Below, piece after piece: positions 34,562 through 42,631 of a stretch of DNA of 64,000 nt (positions are counted from its first letter, which is position 1; every line of letters begins with the position of its first letter). Location: NCBI GenBank assembly GCA_029862165.1, contig JAOTXU010000002.1, positions 1 to 64,000 of the forward strand, read 5' to 3'. This DNA comes from Gammaproteobacteria bacterium (lineage in GTDB: Bacteria > Pseudomonadota > Gammaproteobacteria > Steroidobacterales > JABDKV01). The translations under genes were made by a program, and so were the position numbers. The notes under the pieces were generated by a model, which saw nothing but the letters and a program-made list of their open reading frames with translations, searched no databases and was not told the DNA's origin.

Positions 34562-36232
34562 ATGAGTAGCAAATCGACGACAAACCGCTGGACCGGCTCA
34601 GTGCTGCTGCCTGCCGCTCTTGCCGCATTCTGGCTGCTGCCCGTCGCCGCTCAGAGTCCTGTCGATGAATACGGTGATTATTCGAGCACCGTTGAACAAC
34701 ACGAAGACTACACGGCATATGACGACACAACTCCTGAAGTCGTGATTTTAACGCCTAAGGTACTTGCCGAGCTGGTTGGTCCAATTGCCCTCTATCCGGA
34801 CGATCTGCTGGCCATTGTTTTGCCGGCATCGACTTTCCCAATACAAATTGTTCAGGCGGCACGTTTTCTGGATGACTACGAACAGGATTCGTCCTTGAAG
34901 CCAGTTGAAGACTGGGACGATTCGGTAACAGCGCTACTGAATTATCCGAAAGTTGTGCGCATGATGAATGAAGACATCGAATGGACCTGGGAACTCGGTG
35001 GGGCGGTATTGAATCAGCAGCAAGACGTCATCGAGGCCGTGGAAGTATTCCGGGATCGCGCCTATGCCGCCGGTAATCTGAAAAGTGACGACTACCAGAC
35101 GGTCTATGATGAAGGCGAGAGTATTGAAATCATCCCGGCCGACGAAGAAGTCATTTATGTGCCCTACTATGAGCCTGAGCGCGTTGTGATCCGTCACGTT
35201 GAGCCTGCCTACTATTATTATCCGCAACCGTGTCCGGTTTATTACTATCCCTACCCAAGGGGACACTCTTTTTCCAACGGATTTTTCTGGGGCGTGACCT
35301 CGGCGTATCGTATTGGCTGGTCAACCCGCCATTTGAATGTGCGTCATAACAGCTACTGGGGCCACCCGTACTATGGGCACCGGTATTCTGGTCACTATTA
35401 TCGTCAACCGAGCGTGCACTTTTATAACAACTGGTACGCGAATACCGGACGCTATTCAAGACATCGTTATCGTGACGGCGATCGGTGGCGGCCGCGGCGA
35501 AACAGTGGTGCCCGCCCGGGCGGCCATCGCTCATCGGGTCAGAGTGACCTTGACGGACACAGCACTACTACAATCGACCACGGCGATATGCTAACCACGC
35601 GGATTGACGATACGCGTGACCGCAGTGATCTCGTCAGACGTCGCGCAAGCCCGGATCGACAGCGAGTTGTCCGTGACCGAAGCCAGCACGAACCCAGGCC
35701 AACAAGACGTGTAGTCCAGGTTCGCGAGCGACCGGCCACCACAGCAGTCGCCACCCGGCCGGAAACCCGGCCAACTGTGGACAGGCGCCGACCAAATACG
35801 ACGGCAAACCGTCGACCCCGTTCGTCTGAAGATGACGTGACGTTGCGACGAGTTGTGGATAGAGCTTCACAGCGTGAACCCGCGCGGCGTAGTACTACCC
35901 GTAGCTCGCAGGTTAGTTCGGAACGGCGGGTCATGGCCAAGCCTGCGGTGGCTAGAGTTTCACAGCGTGAACTCGTGCGGCGTACGACCCGTGGCTCGCA
36001 GGTTAATTCGGAACGGCGGGTCATGACCAAGCCTGCCGTGGCTAGACGATCGCCGCCGGTGCAACGCGAACCGACCAGACAGGCGAAACCCGCTGTCCGG
36101 CATGAACAACGGCGCTCCGGTAACCGGTCGGGTCGAGACACCCAGGCGCGGCGGGAAGCTGCACAGGAACGAAAAGTCTCACGCACTAAAGATCAAAAAA
36201 AGCCCAGTCGCGAGCGCAGAAAGAAAGACTAG
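34562..36232 (+). CDS. DUF3300 exported protein with Arg-rich tail
   Basis: I place the start at ATG 34562 because AGGAG lies 5 bp before it; an in-frame ATG at 34547 has no such site. The 556-residue protein has a signal peptide (about 12-30), then the DUF3300 core (PIALYPDDLLAIVLPASTFPIQIVQAARFLDD; DDSVTALLNYPKVVRMMNEDIEWTWELG; YVPYYEPERVV), then a Tyr/His/Gly-rich stretch and a very basic Arg/Pro/Thr tail of about 200 residues. DUF3300 function is unknown; the tail may bind polyanions such as nucleic acid or envelope polymers, an inference. The tail contains a 31-residue tandem repeat. Confidence 0.85.
   Translation: MSSKSTTNRWTGSVLLPAALAAFWLLPVAAQSPVDEYGDYSSTVEQHEDYTAYDDTTPEVVILTPKVLAELVGPIALYPDDLLAIVLPASTFPIQIVQAARFLDDYEQDSSLKPVEDWDDSVTALLNYPKVVRMMNEDIEWTWELGGAVLNQQQDVIEAVEVFRDRAYAAGNLKSDDYQTVYDEGESIEIIPADEEVIYVPYYEPERVVIRHVEPAYYYYPQPCPVYYYPYPRGHSFSNGFFWGVTSAYRIGWSTRHLNVRHNSYWGHPYYGHRYSGHYYRQPSVHFYNNWYANTGRYSRHRYRDGDRWRPRRNSGARPGGHRSSGQSDLDGHSTTTIDHGDMLTTRIDDTRDRSDLVRRRASPDRQRVVRDRSQHEPRPTRRVVQVRERPATTAVATRPETRPTVDRRRPNTTANRRPRSSEDDVTLRRVVDRASQREPARRSTTRSSQVSSERRVMAKPAVARVSQRELVRRTTRGSQVNSERRVMTKPAVARRSPPVQREPTRQAKPAVRHEQRRSGNRSGRDTQARREAAQERKVSRTKDQKKPSRERRKKD
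35866..36048 (+). repeat. 93-bp tandem repeat coding the Arg-rich tail
   Basis: Two copies with a period of 93 bp (31 codons) begin at 35866 and 35959. Both encode the framework SQRE.xRR followed by SERRVM.KPAVAR. Similarity is high in both DNA and protein, suggesting a recent in-frame duplication. Confidence 0.8.
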
Positions 36233-36237
36233 AAAAA

Positions 36238-36276
36238 GGTGTCAGCTTCGTTTGGATGAAGAGACGTTGACACCTT
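36238..36276. repeat. GGTGTCAGGTTCA-family hairpin (imperfect)
   Basis: aaggtgtcagcttc pairs imperfectly with gaagagacgttgacacctt. It begins 5 bp after the DUF3300 stop, between convergent genes. The remaining sequence up to 36415 shows nothing recognisable. Confidence 0.7.
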
Positions 36277-36415
36277 GTAAATTCCCACGTCCTGGTTTAT
36301 GCGCGTGGTCTCAAACTGGGACCTGCCCCTTCACGTCGTTTCTGTGCCGCACGGCGCCACATGCATGGCAACGTGTGGTTATTGTGGTGGGAGCAAGGCC
36401 TTAGACGCGATCGCT

Positions 36416-36805
36416 CTACAACAATATCTGCGCGAAAAAGCAAAGCAGGGCCAACCAGGCCACGGCGAACGACAACGTGCGCAACCACGGCACGGCGAAG
36501 GCGTAAACGACTGTGTGCACGATGCGTGCCCAGAAGTACGTCATCGCGCACACTGCGGTCGCTTCATTCGTGACCCCGGCAACATGTGCAACCAGCACGA
36601 CTGTGGCGAACAGCACCAGGTTTTCGACCGAGTTGTAATGCGCTGACTTGAGACGTTGTGCCCACTCGGCCATTGGTTTGGGGTTAGCCGGATAGCCGAC
36701 AGCATCTTTCACACCGCGCACAGATATCACGTTCAGTATGTACGGAATCCAGATGATCGCGTTCCATGCGGCTGCCAGCGTCAGGTATTTCAGTTCCACA
36801 GTCAT
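36416..36805 (-). CDS. MAPEG-family membrane protein
   Basis: The start is ATG 36805, because an AGGGGG lies just upstream; the frame extends further but without membrane-protein character. The 129 residues form four hydrophobic helices with the MAPEG-like stretch (RLKSAHYNSVENLVLFATVVLVAHVAG). MAPEG proteins include glutathione transferases and eicosanoid enzymes; bacterial members are mostly uncharacterised. The family's conserved Asn/Glu in helix 2 (NSVENL) is kept. It is convergent with the DUF3300 gene and stands alone. Confidence 0.85.
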   Translation of the reverse strand: MTVELKYLTLAAAWNAIIWIPYILNVISVRGVKDAVGYPANPKPMAEWAQRLKSAHYNSVENLVLFATVVLVAHVAGVTNEATAVCAMTYFWARIVHTVVYAFAVPWLRTLSFAVAWLALLCFFAQILL

Positions 36806-37116
36806 TATCGTTCCCCCTGGTCGTTCGATGTTCAATTTTGCGATTCTACAGCGCATAGTGGTTACAAGCCGCAATTTTCCCAAATACTATGGCGTCGGAG
36901 CATCAACTCGGGCTGGTTAATTGATCGCTAAAAAAGCGACGCGAGCATGAGTCGCCTGACCAGCCGAGATAATTAGTGCAGTGCACCAGGCATAATTGAC
37001 TTTTTATTTTTCCAGCGCAGTATTGTGCGGCTAAAACGGAATCGGCTTCATTAATGGGGATGGGGCTGGATACCAGGACGGTTTGCGACCGTGCCCACAA
37101 TGGGGAAGGGGGAAAC
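36806..37116. other. Intergenic region between divergent genes
   Basis: This stretch of 311 bp holds no convincing gene. It is AT-richer around 36830-37020. A TTGACT with a TATTGT 19 bp later (near 37000) is a poor promoter candidate for the PDZ gene, which itself has a strong GGGGGAAAC ribosome-binding site. Confidence 0.5.
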
Positions 37117-38118
37117 ATGAACGCTGGTGCTGAGAAGGCAAGAACATTACTTTTGGTGCTGGGTGCCCTGTTTGCAATCTGGGGCATTCTCGGTTGGATG
37201 GACGTCGGCAATCTTGCGCAGGGTGGTTACGCGACCGACGGCAACAATACCGTTACCCAGGTGCTGCCCGGCAGCCCGTCGGAAAAGGCCGGCCTGCAGG
37301 TCGGCGACTACATCGTCAGCATGAACGGCATCTCGACCGAGGATGCGGCCGCATTCTCCCGTCAGAGTAGACCGGATGTCGGGGAGACTTGGCCATGGGT
37401 CGTCACGCGAGACGGCGAGACAGTCAACTTCGATTTAACCTGGGGCGAGCTCGTGCCGCAACGCAAACTCATCGCTCACGGGAGTGTCGTCGTTGGCTTC
37501 TGTCTTCTTGGGTTCACACTATGGGCCCACTGGAAACGACCCTCGCGTGCTACCGCGGCGTTGGCGATGGCTGGCGTGTTCCTGAGCCTTGCCTTTCTCA
37601 ATGGGCCTTATTTCGAATCTTCTGGGCTGCGATCGTTCAGTAATGCGCTGGCCGTTATCATCGTTTTTGTCGGTGTTGCGTCGCTGCTGTATTTTCTCAT
37701 GGTGTACCCGAAGGTCAGCTCATTTCTGGATAAAGCTAACGGAAAGCTAATCTTCTTCGCACCGGCGGTCGCGTTAGGTTTATTCCTTGCATACCGAACA
37801 CTGATGACACCTGTTGCGACCAGCGGGTTGAATGTTTTCACCAACATTTTTGCCGGAGTGGTTATTTCTATCTACGTTCTGGGCTCTGTGGTCTACATGG
37901 TCAGGAGTTACCTCGGGGCGTCTGCCGAAGAAAGAGACAATAAAGGGCTGAACCTGATGCTGATTGGAACGCTGGTGGGGCTTTTACCTATCGGGCTTGC
38001 GACTCTGATCAATGTCTTCGCGCCACAGGTTGTGTTGCCGGGACAACCGTTCTATTTCCTGGCGTTGATACTGATCCCGATAACCTGGTCTGTGGCGGTA
38101 ATGCGCGGTAGCGGCTAG
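37117..38118 (+). CDS. Polytopic membrane protein with N-terminal PDZ domain
   Basis: The 333 residues start at ATG 37117 with a strong ribosome-binding site. A first transmembrane helix (about 10-28) is followed by a PDZ domain in the periplasm (NTVTQVLPGSPSEKAGLQVGDYIVSMNG, about 43-115) and then seven or so helices (about 125-330). There is no HExxH or other protease motif, so it is not a site-2 protease. It resembles sensory-kinase input regions or orphan PDZ membrane proteins. Function is unknown. A repeat hairpin lies 55 bp downstream. Confidence 0.75.
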   Translation: MNAGAEKARTLLLVLGALFAIWGILGWMDVGNLAQGGYATDGNNTVTQVLPGSPSEKAGLQVGDYIVSMNGISTEDAAAFSRQSRPDVGETWPWVVTRDGETVNFDLTWGELVPQRKLIAHGSVVVGFCLLGFTLWAHWKRPSRATAALAMAGVFLSLAFLNGPYFESSGLRSFSNALAVIIVFVGVASLLYFLMVYPKVSSFLDKANGKLIFFAPAVALGLFLAYRTLMTPVATSGLNVFTNIFAGVVISIYVLGSVVYMVRSYLGASAEERDNKGLNLMLIGTLVGLLPIGLATLINVFAPQVVLPGQPFYFLALILIPITWSVAVMRGSG

Positions 38119-38517
38119 GGGCCAGAGGGTACAGTCAGGCGCGGCAGGCATCTGGAAAAGGTGTCATTAAAAAGGTGTCGGGTTTTTTTAGATTAAACCT
38201 GACATCGCGTCGTAGGAGCGGCATCCAGCCGCGATTCTTCGCGAGGTTCGCCCCCCACCCTAACCCTCCCCCCGGTGGGGGGAGGGAAAAAAATCGTGGA
38301 TGGACGGCGCGATGACCATTCGAAGATCGCGGCTGGAAGCCGCTTCTACGCGCGGTTCGATTACCGCGATCCGATTTCATATCGCGGCTGGAAGCCGCTT
38401 CTACGCGCGGTTCGATTACCGCGATCCGATTTCATATCGCGGCTGGATGCCGTTCCTGTGCGGAGTCGGGCTGTAGTAAGCTGTTTTGATGCTCACGTTT
38501 GCCGGCATTTTTCTCAC
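38119..38517. repeat. Composite repeat region: hairpin, GTAG-REPs and 55-bp tandem repeat
   Basis: The order is: a GGTGTCAGG-family hairpin (arms 38176-38185 and 38195-38204), a forward GTAG-REP (38212-38235), a G-rich palindrome (38246-38286), then 2.4 tandem copies of a 55-bp unit (38326-38380, 38381-38435, partial to 38459). Each unit begins with an inverted GTAG-REP (atcgcggctggaagccgcttctac). No gene is visible; the promoter for the S51-like gene must lie within or just after this array. Confidence 0.85.
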
Positions 38518-39462
38518 ATGACCGAACCCAGGCCTGTGCACCTGTTGCTCGGACCCCAGCGGCCAACCATCAACCTGGTTGACACGGTTGCCGCGTTGCG
38601 CATCTCGAATGGTCCTATCGCCGTTATCTCGGCCGGCATGCAGGAAGCAGAGGGCGACATCGGCCACGTTCAGGAAGCCGTCGGGCTGCCGCTGAGCGAT
38701 CTGCATTTGTATCATCGCGCGCAGAAAGCGTTCCAGGAAGACACCCGCCTGCGCGAGGCTTATCGACAGCGCCAGGAACACCTTAAGGATCAACAACGGC
38801 TCTATCGTCTGCGGCTGAAGCAACTCGCGATCGCTGCCAGGACGTTGCTTGCGGCATCCGGCGAGGCAGACATGCTTGCTGCCGAGCAGCGCCATGCCAT
38901 CGCGCAATTACGTGCGCTGGACCGGCATCACCTGCAGCGCACCGAGACGTTGCATGATCATTTCGAACAGGAATTTGGCGCTGAAATTCAAGCGGCGTTG
39001 GGCAGGCACGTTGACGAAATCCGGGAAGTGGTTGACAGCTGCCAAGCGATCCTGATCACGGGAGGCAATGTCGCAATCCTGCTCGATCGTTTGCGCCTGT
39101 TCGGCATGACCCGGTTATTGCGGCAAAAACCCGTGGTTGCCTGGTCCGCAGGCGCTATGGCGCTGGCAGAGCGGGTGGTGCTGTTCCATGATCGCACACC
39201 GCAGGGCCGCCGCGACCCCGAAGTACTTGGGGCAGGCTGTGGCTTGCTTCCCGGGTTCGTATTTCTGCCGGACGCCCGGCATCGCCTGCTGGTGAAAAAC
39301 CGCAACCGTATTGAGCTGTTTTGCCGACGATTCTCGCCGGAGCTTTGCGTCGCACTCGATAGTGGATCAGCGCTGCAGTTCGAGGGTGCCAGAATAACGG
39401 CGGCCGAAGCCGTTCGCCATCTGAAACGCGATGGGCGACTTAGCAAGCTACGAGTGTCATGA
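38518..39462 (+). CDS. S51/cyanophycinase-like protein
   Basis: The 314 residues start at ATG 38518. The first 170 show a P-loop-free Rossmann-like start (HLLLGPQRPTINLVDTV) and a long helical, charged insert (RQRQEHLKDQQRLYRLRLKQLAIAAR). The C-terminal part carries the S51 features: AILITGGNVAILLDRL and the nucleophile elbow VAWSAGAMALAE with S210, then DRTPQG and GCGLLPGFVFLPDARHR. S51 enzymes hydrolyse Asp-containing dipeptides or cyanophycin. Its stop overlaps the next start by 4 bp, opening a four-gene operon with two esterases and an ATP-grasp enzyme. The helical insert is unusual for the family. Confidence 0.78.
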   Translation: MTEPRPVHLLLGPQRPTINLVDTVAALRISNGPIAVISAGMQEAEGDIGHVQEAVGLPLSDLHLYHRAQKAFQEDTRLREAYRQRQEHLKDQQRLYRLRLKQLAIAARTLLAASGEADMLAAEQRHAIAQLRALDRHHLQRTETLHDHFEQEFGAEIQAALGRHVDEIREVVDSCQAILITGGNVAILLDRLRLFGMTRLLRQKPVVAWSAGAMALAERVVLFHDRTPQGRRDPEVLGAGCGLLPGFVFLPDARHRLLVKNRNRIELFCRRFSPELCVALDSGSALQFEGARITAAEAVRHLKRDGRLSKLRVS

Positions 39463-40595
39463 ACCCGTCATTACGCAAGCTGTTTCGCAAAGGCGCGCCC
39501 GGTTCCGGTGACATCGAAGCATTTATCCGAGAGACAAGCTTCCCGTTGGTCGATGGCAGTGACGTTACTTTCGTTTATCGAGGTAACGCCGATGCGGTTT
39601 ACTTGCGCTGCTGGATCTCCGGTCTGGATACCGCGCAACCATTCCAGGCCCTTGCCGGAACAGACTTGTGGGCAACCACCATCGATTTACCCAAGGGATC
39701 GCGTATCGAATACAAATTTGAAGTTGTCGCTAACGGCAATCGCGAACTGGTTCTCGATCCGTTCAACGACGTGGTCGCTCATGACCCGTTCGGAGCGAAT
39801 TCGGTATGCCAGGGCTTTGGTTACGAGCGGCCCCCATGGACGGAAACCGATCCCGAGGCCCGCACCGGCTCAATACAGACACTGCATATCGACAGTAAAG
39901 TTTTTAAAGACAGCCGGGACGTACAGATATATCTGCCGGCACGATTTCGCAGTACCCAGCGCTACCCGTTACTCATCGTGCACGATGGACCGGATTATTT
40001 GCATTACGCGGCACTCAGTACCGTTCTTGACAACCTGATACAAGCTCTCGAGATTCCGAAAATGATTGTGGCAATGATTCAATCTCCGGACCGCCTAAAG
40101 GAATACGGGGGCGACGATCGTCATGCGGCATTTATTGCTGAGGAACTATTGCCCTTTATGACGGAGCGTTTTTCACTTATCGATGAGCCCGCAGCTCGGG
40201 GTCTGATGGGTGCCAGTTTTGGCGGCGTGGCGTCGTTGCATGCCGCGTGGCAGTATCCGGAGCTATTCGGTCGTCTGCTTTTGCAGTCCGGATCTTTCGC
40301 ATTCAGCGATATCGGCCGACATAAGCGCGGCCCGGTTTTCGACTCAGTCGCGCGTTTCATGAACGCGTTTCGGGAAGCTCCTGGATTGCCGGCAAACAAG
40401 ATATATATGAGCTGCGGCATCTATGAGTCGCTGATTTACGAGAATCGCTCGCTGGTGCCGCGGCTGCAGGCGCAGGGCATCGACGTAAGGTTTGAAGAAG
40501 CCCGGGACGCTCACAACTGGGAAAACTGGCGCGATCGGCTGCGTAATGGACTGCCGTGGTTGTTTCCGGGGCCATTGTGGATGGTCTATGAATAG
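39459..40595 (+). CDS. Enterochelin-esterase-like hydrolase with N-terminal E-set domain
   Basis: The 378-residue protein has an N-terminal Ig-like E-set/CBM48-type domain (about 30-115, VTFVYRGNADAVYLRCWISG to RIEYKFEVV) and a Fes/esterase-D-type alpha/beta hydrolase domain (about 140-375). The nucleophile elbow is GASFGG; acid and His are likely in the final third (DAHNWENWRDRL). The architecture matches IroE/Fes-type enzymes that cut trilactone siderophore esters, but no siderophore genes are nearby. There is no signal peptide, so it is cytoplasmic. It is coupled to the S51-like gene, and the ATP-grasp gene follows 45 bp later. Confidence 0.82.
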   Translation: MNPSLRKLFRKGAPGSGDIEAFIRETSFPLVDGSDVTFVYRGNADAVYLRCWISGLDTAQPFQALAGTDLWATTIDLPKGSRIEYKFEVVANGNRELVLDPFNDVVAHDPFGANSVCQGFGYERPPWTETDPEARTGSIQTLHIDSKVFKDSRDVQIYLPARFRSTQRYPLLIVHDGPDYLHYAALSTVLDNLIQALEIPKMIVAMIQSPDRLKEYGGDDRHAAFIAEELLPFMTERFSLIDEPAARGLMGASFGGVASLHAAWQYPELFGRLLLQSGSFAFSDIGRHKRGPVFDSVARFMNAFREAPGLPANKIYMSCGIYESLIYENRSLVPRLQAQGIDVRFEEARDAHNWENWRDRLRNGLPWLFPGPLWMVYE

Positions 40596-40640
40596 ACAAA
40601 GTTCTATAGTGGGCGGCCCTCGACCAAGGACATAGAAGAA

Positions 40641-41876
40641 GTGGCGACGAAAATACGGCGTATCGGGCTTTCGCTCGGCGCCGACATTTGCTGGCCGATC
40701 TGCTACGAAGAGCTGCTAAAGAAGCTGGACCTGTCGATTTCCGATGGCAAGAGTACGCAGCGCTTCGAAGTCACGCGAGTGCAAATCGAGCCATTCGATC
40801 TGCGCCAGTCGTGCCAATACGATGTACTCATCGACCGTCTGACACATTGGTTTCACACGTCGCGGGAGTGGATCAAGAAATCTATCCTGATGGACGATCT
40901 TTACGTCTTCAATAATCCCTGGTCGTTGCAGTCCATGGAGAAGCACACATCTTATTGCGCGATGATGCGGCTCGGTTTTCCGATACCTAAAACCTGGTTG
41001 ATCCCGCCCAAGTCCTACGTTGAATCGCCGGATCTGGAAACTACGCTGCAACGTTACGCCAAGATTTTCGATCTGGGCGAGATCGGCGACAGTATCGGCT
41101 ATCCATTGTTCATGAAGCCCTATGACGGTGGTGGCTGGGTCGGCGTATCGGCGATCCAAAACCGCGAGGCCTTACTCGAGGCCTATGACCGAAGCGGTAC
41201 ACGAGTCATGCACCTGCAAGAGGGCGTCAAGGAACACGATGCCTTTGTGCGCTGCATCGGGCTTGGCCCGCAATGTCGCTTCGTTAACTACGACCCGGAT
41301 GCGCCTTTGCACGATCGTTACCGAACGAATATCGATATGTTGTCTGAGTCAGACAAGAAGATGTTGGCGGACATGGCAATGGTCATCAACGCCTTTTTCG
41401 CGTGGGATTTCAATTCCTCTGAGGCGTTGCGTTCGAATGGCGCGTGGCAACTCATCGATTTCGCAAACGCGTGCCCTGATTCACAGGTAACGTCGCTGCA
41501 CTTTCATTTTCCCTGGCTGATAAAAGCGAATCTGCGCTGGTCAATCTTTTGCGCGGCAACCGACCGGCCCATGCATGCGAATCTGAACTGGCAGGAATAT
41601 TTTGAAATCGCAGATCAGCAAAAACCATTTAAAGAAAAGCTGGCCGATTATTCGAAAATGGCGCTCGATTACTTTGAGTACGATCGCTTCAACGAGTTTT
41701 GTGAGCGGCACCTGGCGCATCTGGACGACGTGGCGCACGAGTTCTTTGGCAGCGAAATTGTCAGGGATGCCATTCATCAAAAAGTTGCGACTTTGTATCC
41801 GGAACATGAGATTGACGAATTTACCGAACTGTTCTGGAGCCGTATTCAGGACTGGCGGCGGCTGCAAACAGCCTGA
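40641..41876 (+). CDS. ATP-grasp ligase of unknown substrate
   Basis: The 411 residues start at GTG 40641 after AGAAGAA. ATP-grasp features include a Met-Lys in the nucleotide-binding strand (YPLFMKPYDGGGWVGVSAIQ), a glycine-rich loop, an RVMHLQEGV strand, and the metal-binding end (WDFNSSEALRSNGAWQLIDFANACPDS). The N-terminal preATP-grasp region and C-terminal helical tail (about 300-411) are not typical of RimK, D-Ala ligase or carbamoyl-phosphate synthetase. ATP-grasp enzymes join a carboxylate to an amine or thiol through acyl-phosphate. It sits between two esterase genes (45 bp and 2 bp gaps), so its product may be processed by them. I could not find a short precursor peptide gene next to it. 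Confidence 0.8.
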   Translation: MATKIRRIGLSLGADICWPICYEELLKKLDLSISDGKSTQRFEVTRVQIEPFDLRQSCQYDVLIDRLTHWFHTSREWIKKSILMDDLYVFNNPWSLQSMEKHTSYCAMMRLGFPIPKTWLIPPKSYVESPDLETTLQRYAKIFDLGEIGDSIGYPLFMKPYDGGGWVGVSAIQNREALLEAYDRSGTRVMHLQEGVKEHDAFVRCIGLGPQCRFVNYDPDAPLHDRYRTNIDMLSESDKKMLADMAMVINAFFAWDFNSSEALRSNGAWQLIDFANACPDSQVTSLHFHFPWLIKANLRWSIFCAATDRPMHANLNWQEYFEIADQQKPFKEKLADYSKMALDYFEYDRFNEFCERHLAHLDDVAHEFFGSEIVRDAIHQKVATLYPEHEIDEFTELFWSRIQDWRRLQTA

Positions 41877-41878
41877 GT

Positions 41879-42610
41879 ATGAGTAACAAGACCGTCACGA
41901 AGTGGTATTCGCCGCACCTGGAACGGGACATGCACGTAGTCCGGTGGGGACATTATGGCACTCCGGTACTTTTGTTTCCGACTGCGGGCGGTGACGCGGA
42001 AGAAGTTGAACGTTTTGATCTGATCGCGGTGCTCGAGCCGTTGATTCAGGCGGGCCGGATCAAAATCTATTCTACGGACAGCGTTGCCGGCCAGGCGTGG
42101 GTGTCCGGCGAGCATTCGGCGGAGTTTTGTTCGAGAGTGCAGAATCTGTTCGATGCGTTTATTTACGGCGAGCTTACCCCTGCCATACGACAGGACTGCC
42201 AGAGCGACAATATCGAGATCATTGCAACCGGTGCATCGATAGGTGCATTTAATTCCATTGCCACGGTATGCCGGCATCCGGACGCCTATAAAATGGCCAT
42301 TGCGATGAGTGGCTCGTTTGATTTGTCGGCGTATCTCAACGGCGGGATGAACGACGATTTCTACTTCTCATCGCCACTGCACTACCTGTCGCAGCTCGAA
42401 GGTGCGCAACTCGATACGTTACGCACCCGCTTTATTTTATTCCCCTGCGGTGAGGGCCGGTACGAGAACATAGGTGAATCGTGGCGTATAGCACATGTCC
42501 TCGGTACCAAAGGCATTCCCAATCGCGTTGACCCATGGGGGTCGCAATATCACCACGACTGGGAAACCTGGCGGGAAATGCTGCCAAGGTACCTGGACGA
42601 GTTCGCATAG
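41879..42610 (+). CDS. Second esterase-like alpha/beta hydrolase
   Basis: The 243 residues match the enterochelin-esterase-like alpha/beta fold without an N-terminal domain: PVLLFPTAGGDAEEVERFD, nucleophile elbow GASIGAFNS (Ser at about residue 123), and a C-terminal His region (QYHHDWETWREMLPRYLDEF). It starts 2 bp after the ATP-grasp stop, and the ending closely parallels the first esterase's DAHNWENWRDRLRNGLPW. The two may be distant paralogues with different substrates or an acylation/deacylation pair. There is no signal peptide. The transporter gene follows after 21 bp. Confidence 0.82.
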   Translation: MSNKTVTKWYSPHLERDMHVVRWGHYGTPVLLFPTAGGDAEEVERFDLIAVLEPLIQAGRIKIYSTDSVAGQAWVSGEHSAEFCSRVQNLFDAFIYGELTPAIRQDCQSDNIEIIATGASIGAFNSIATVCRHPDAYKMAIAMSGSFDLSAYLNGGMNDDFYFSSPLHYLSQLEGAQLDTLRTRFILFPCGEGRYENIGESWRIAHVLGTKGIPNRVDPWGSQYHHDWETWREMLPRYLDEFA

Positions 42611-42631
42611 ATTCGCGTATAGACTCAAGTC

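Noticed and set aside
38351-38420. ggttcgatt motifs that look like a tRNA T-arm
   Set aside because: They belong to the 55-bp REP tandem repeat. No acceptor, D or anticodon arms can be drawn around them.
38326-38459. Short regular repeats that might be a CRISPR array
   Set aside because: The units are contiguous and near-identical over their whole 55 bp. There are no variable spacers and no cas genes.
40641-41876. RiPP graspetide synthetase
   Set aside because: No short precursor peptide gene is next to it, and the neighbours are esterases and an S51 hydrolase. The ligation substrate stays open.
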